From Pseudomonadota bacterium (GTDB taxonomy: Bacteria; Pseudomonadota; Gammaproteobacteria; Burkholderiales; Methylophilaceae): a DNA stretch of 5,919 bases. Positions 4,930-5,919 of this stretch are shown here, piece after piece. The stretch lies in the NCBI GenBank assembly GCA_023459535.1, contig JAEWTK010000256.1, positions 1-5,919 of the forward strand, in the 5' to 3' direction. Both the position numbers and the translations under genes were made by a program. Below the pieces are notes generated by a model. It saw only the letters and a program-made list of their open reading frames with translations. It ran no database searches and was not told the DNA's origin. How positions within the stretch are numbered: the first letter of the stretch is position 1; every line of letters starts with the position of its first letter.

Positions 4930-5919
4930 CTAGGGATTGACGACAAAACCTTTGGGCAGCAGCACCCAGATTCTACCGCGCTGCTTCATGGCACCGGCCT
5001 TGCGGCCGGCTTCGGCGCCTGCACCCCAGTATAAATCCGCGCGCACGCCGCCCTTGATGGCACCGCCGGTATCCTGCGCCATCATCAGCCGTTTCAGCGG
5101 CTTGTCGCTGTTCGGATGGGTCGTCGAGAGGAACACCGGCGCACCGAGCGGGATATGCTTGGGATCGATGGCGACCGTGCGCTCGGCCAGAATCGGCACG
5201 CCGAGCGCCCCGATGGGGCCGGGCAGACCGGCGGGCAGTTCGCGGAAGAACACATAACTCGGATTACTGTTGAGCAGTTCGCTCAGCTTATCCAGATTGT
5301 TGCGTGCCCAGTCCTTGATACCCTGCATCGACGCCTTGTCCAGTGTCAGCTCACCACGCTCCACCAGCAGGCGACCGATGGACTGATAGCTGTATCCATT
5401 CTGGTCGGCATAACCGACCGGGATGCGCTCACCGTTCTCCAGTTGCACGATGCCGGAACCCTGCACCTGCAGGAAGAACAGATCGATGATGTCATCCACC
5501 CAGAGCAATTCCTTGCCTTGTAGCGATGTCGGCTGCTGTTCGATCTCGGCACGGTTGTAATAGGGCACCAGCCGGTTCTCGATCAGACGGCCGCGCACGC
5601 GCTTGTTCGCCAGTTCCGGATAGACATCTGCCAGCTCGACCGTGATGAGATCATCCGGCCGCGCATAGATGGGGTAGGGATACTTGTCCGACTTCTGGCG
5701 GCTGCCCTTCAGCAAGGGCATGTAGTAGCCGGTGACCAGACCACTATCGCTACCATCGACATTGGTCGCCTGGTAGGCGGTGAAATGCTGCTTGAAATAG
5801 GCACGCACATTGACATTGTTCGGTTTTTTGATGGCGGCAGCAGCTTCGCAAGCAGCCTGCCATTCGGCGCGGTACTTCAGCGTATTGCAGCCGATCTGCC
5901 ATGCCGGCCAAGCCTGCGC
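4930..5919 (-). CDS. mltA: Membrane-bound lytic murein transglycosylase A, C-terminal part (5' end outside window)
   Basis: Outer-membrane lipoprotein in E. coli that cleaves the MurNAc-GlcNAc bond of peptidoglycan, leaving 1,6-anhydroMurNAc ends. The frame stays open to the window edge, giving 329 residues. A GTG at 5808 is internal, because MltA-like sequence (AWQIGCNTL, AEWQAACEAA) continues upstream of it. Family marks in order are GLVTGYYMPLLKGS, YARPDDLI, FLQVQGSGIVQLENGE, YVFFRELPAGLPGPIGALGVPI and the C-terminal 3D-type domain with MAQDTGGAIKGGVRADLYWG. The aspartate in AQDTGG corresponds to the catalytic acid (D308 in E. coli MltA). The usual glutamate of GYYEP is methionine here. 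The chain ends LLPKGFVVNP at a TAG. The signal peptide and lipobox would lie beyond the window. It is convergent with the dioxygenase; no terminator is visible in the 12-base gap. Confidence 0.93.
   Translation of the reverse strand, partial: AQAWPAWQIGCNTLKYRAEWQAACEAAAAIKKPNNVNVRAYFKQHFTAYQATNVDGSDSGLVTGYYMPLLKGSRQKSDKYPYPIYARPDDLITVELADVYPELANKRVRGRLIENRLVPYYNRAEIEQQPTSLQGKELLWVDDIIDLFFLQVQGSGIVQLENGERIPVGYADQNGYSYQSIGRLLVERGELTLDKASMQGIKDWARNNLDKLSELLNSNPSYVFFRELPAGLPGPIGALGVPILAERTVAIDPKHIPLGAPVFLSTTHPNSDKPLKRLMMAQDTGGAIKGGVRADLYWGAGAEAGRKAGAMKQRGRIWVLLPKGFVVNP

Noticed and set aside
5116..5523. 135-codon plus-strand reading frame inside mltA
   Set aside because: Antisense to conserved MltA motifs; no recognisable domain.

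Overview
The window looks like chromosomal DNA from a Gram-negative proteobacterium, most likely a betaproteobacterium. The reasons are GC-rich genes with G/C-ending codons, a lytic transglycosylase of the MltA type, an Aas/LplT lysophospholipid-recycling pair, a twin-arginine-type leader, and a PqqA peptide of the kind found in PQQ-making proteobacteria. The exact genus cannot be read from the sequence.

Layout. Positions 1-1100 (+) hold the C-terminal part of an acyl-ACP synthetase / acyl-glycerophospho-ethanolamine acyltransferase (Aas). A 154-base gap follows, with a three-copy 9-base repeat and a 12-base palindrome. Positions 1255-2514 (+) encode a metal-dependent amidohydrolase with a Tat-like leader. 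Its stop codon overlaps the start of lplT (2511-3734, +), an MFS lysophospholipid transporter. Then comes a 409-base, visibly AT-richer region without a long gene. It contains a 23-codon pqqA gene (3893-3964, +), which is easy to miss, followed by two hairpins; the second is a textbook intrinsic terminator. Positions 4144-4917 (+) encode an extradiol dioxygenase of the YgiD/DODA (LigB-like) family with a TTG start. Positions 4930-5919 (-) hold the C-terminal part of the lytic transglycosylase MltA, convergent with the dioxygenase.

How the genes work together. In enterobacteria LplT flips lysophospholipids to the inner leaflet and Aas re-acylates them. Here the two are separated by a probably exported amidohydrolase whose translation appears coupled to lplT, so it may belong to the same envelope-lipid module. 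MltA is also an envelope enzyme. The central region is separate. pqqA encodes the ribosomal precursor peptide of the redox cofactor PQQ, but none of pqqB-E is in the window. The next gene on the same strand belongs to a family that opens the ring of DOPA-like catechols, a chemistry that PQQ maturation also requires. That juxtaposition is the most intriguing point here. It is only a hypothesis, because a strong terminator separates the two genes.
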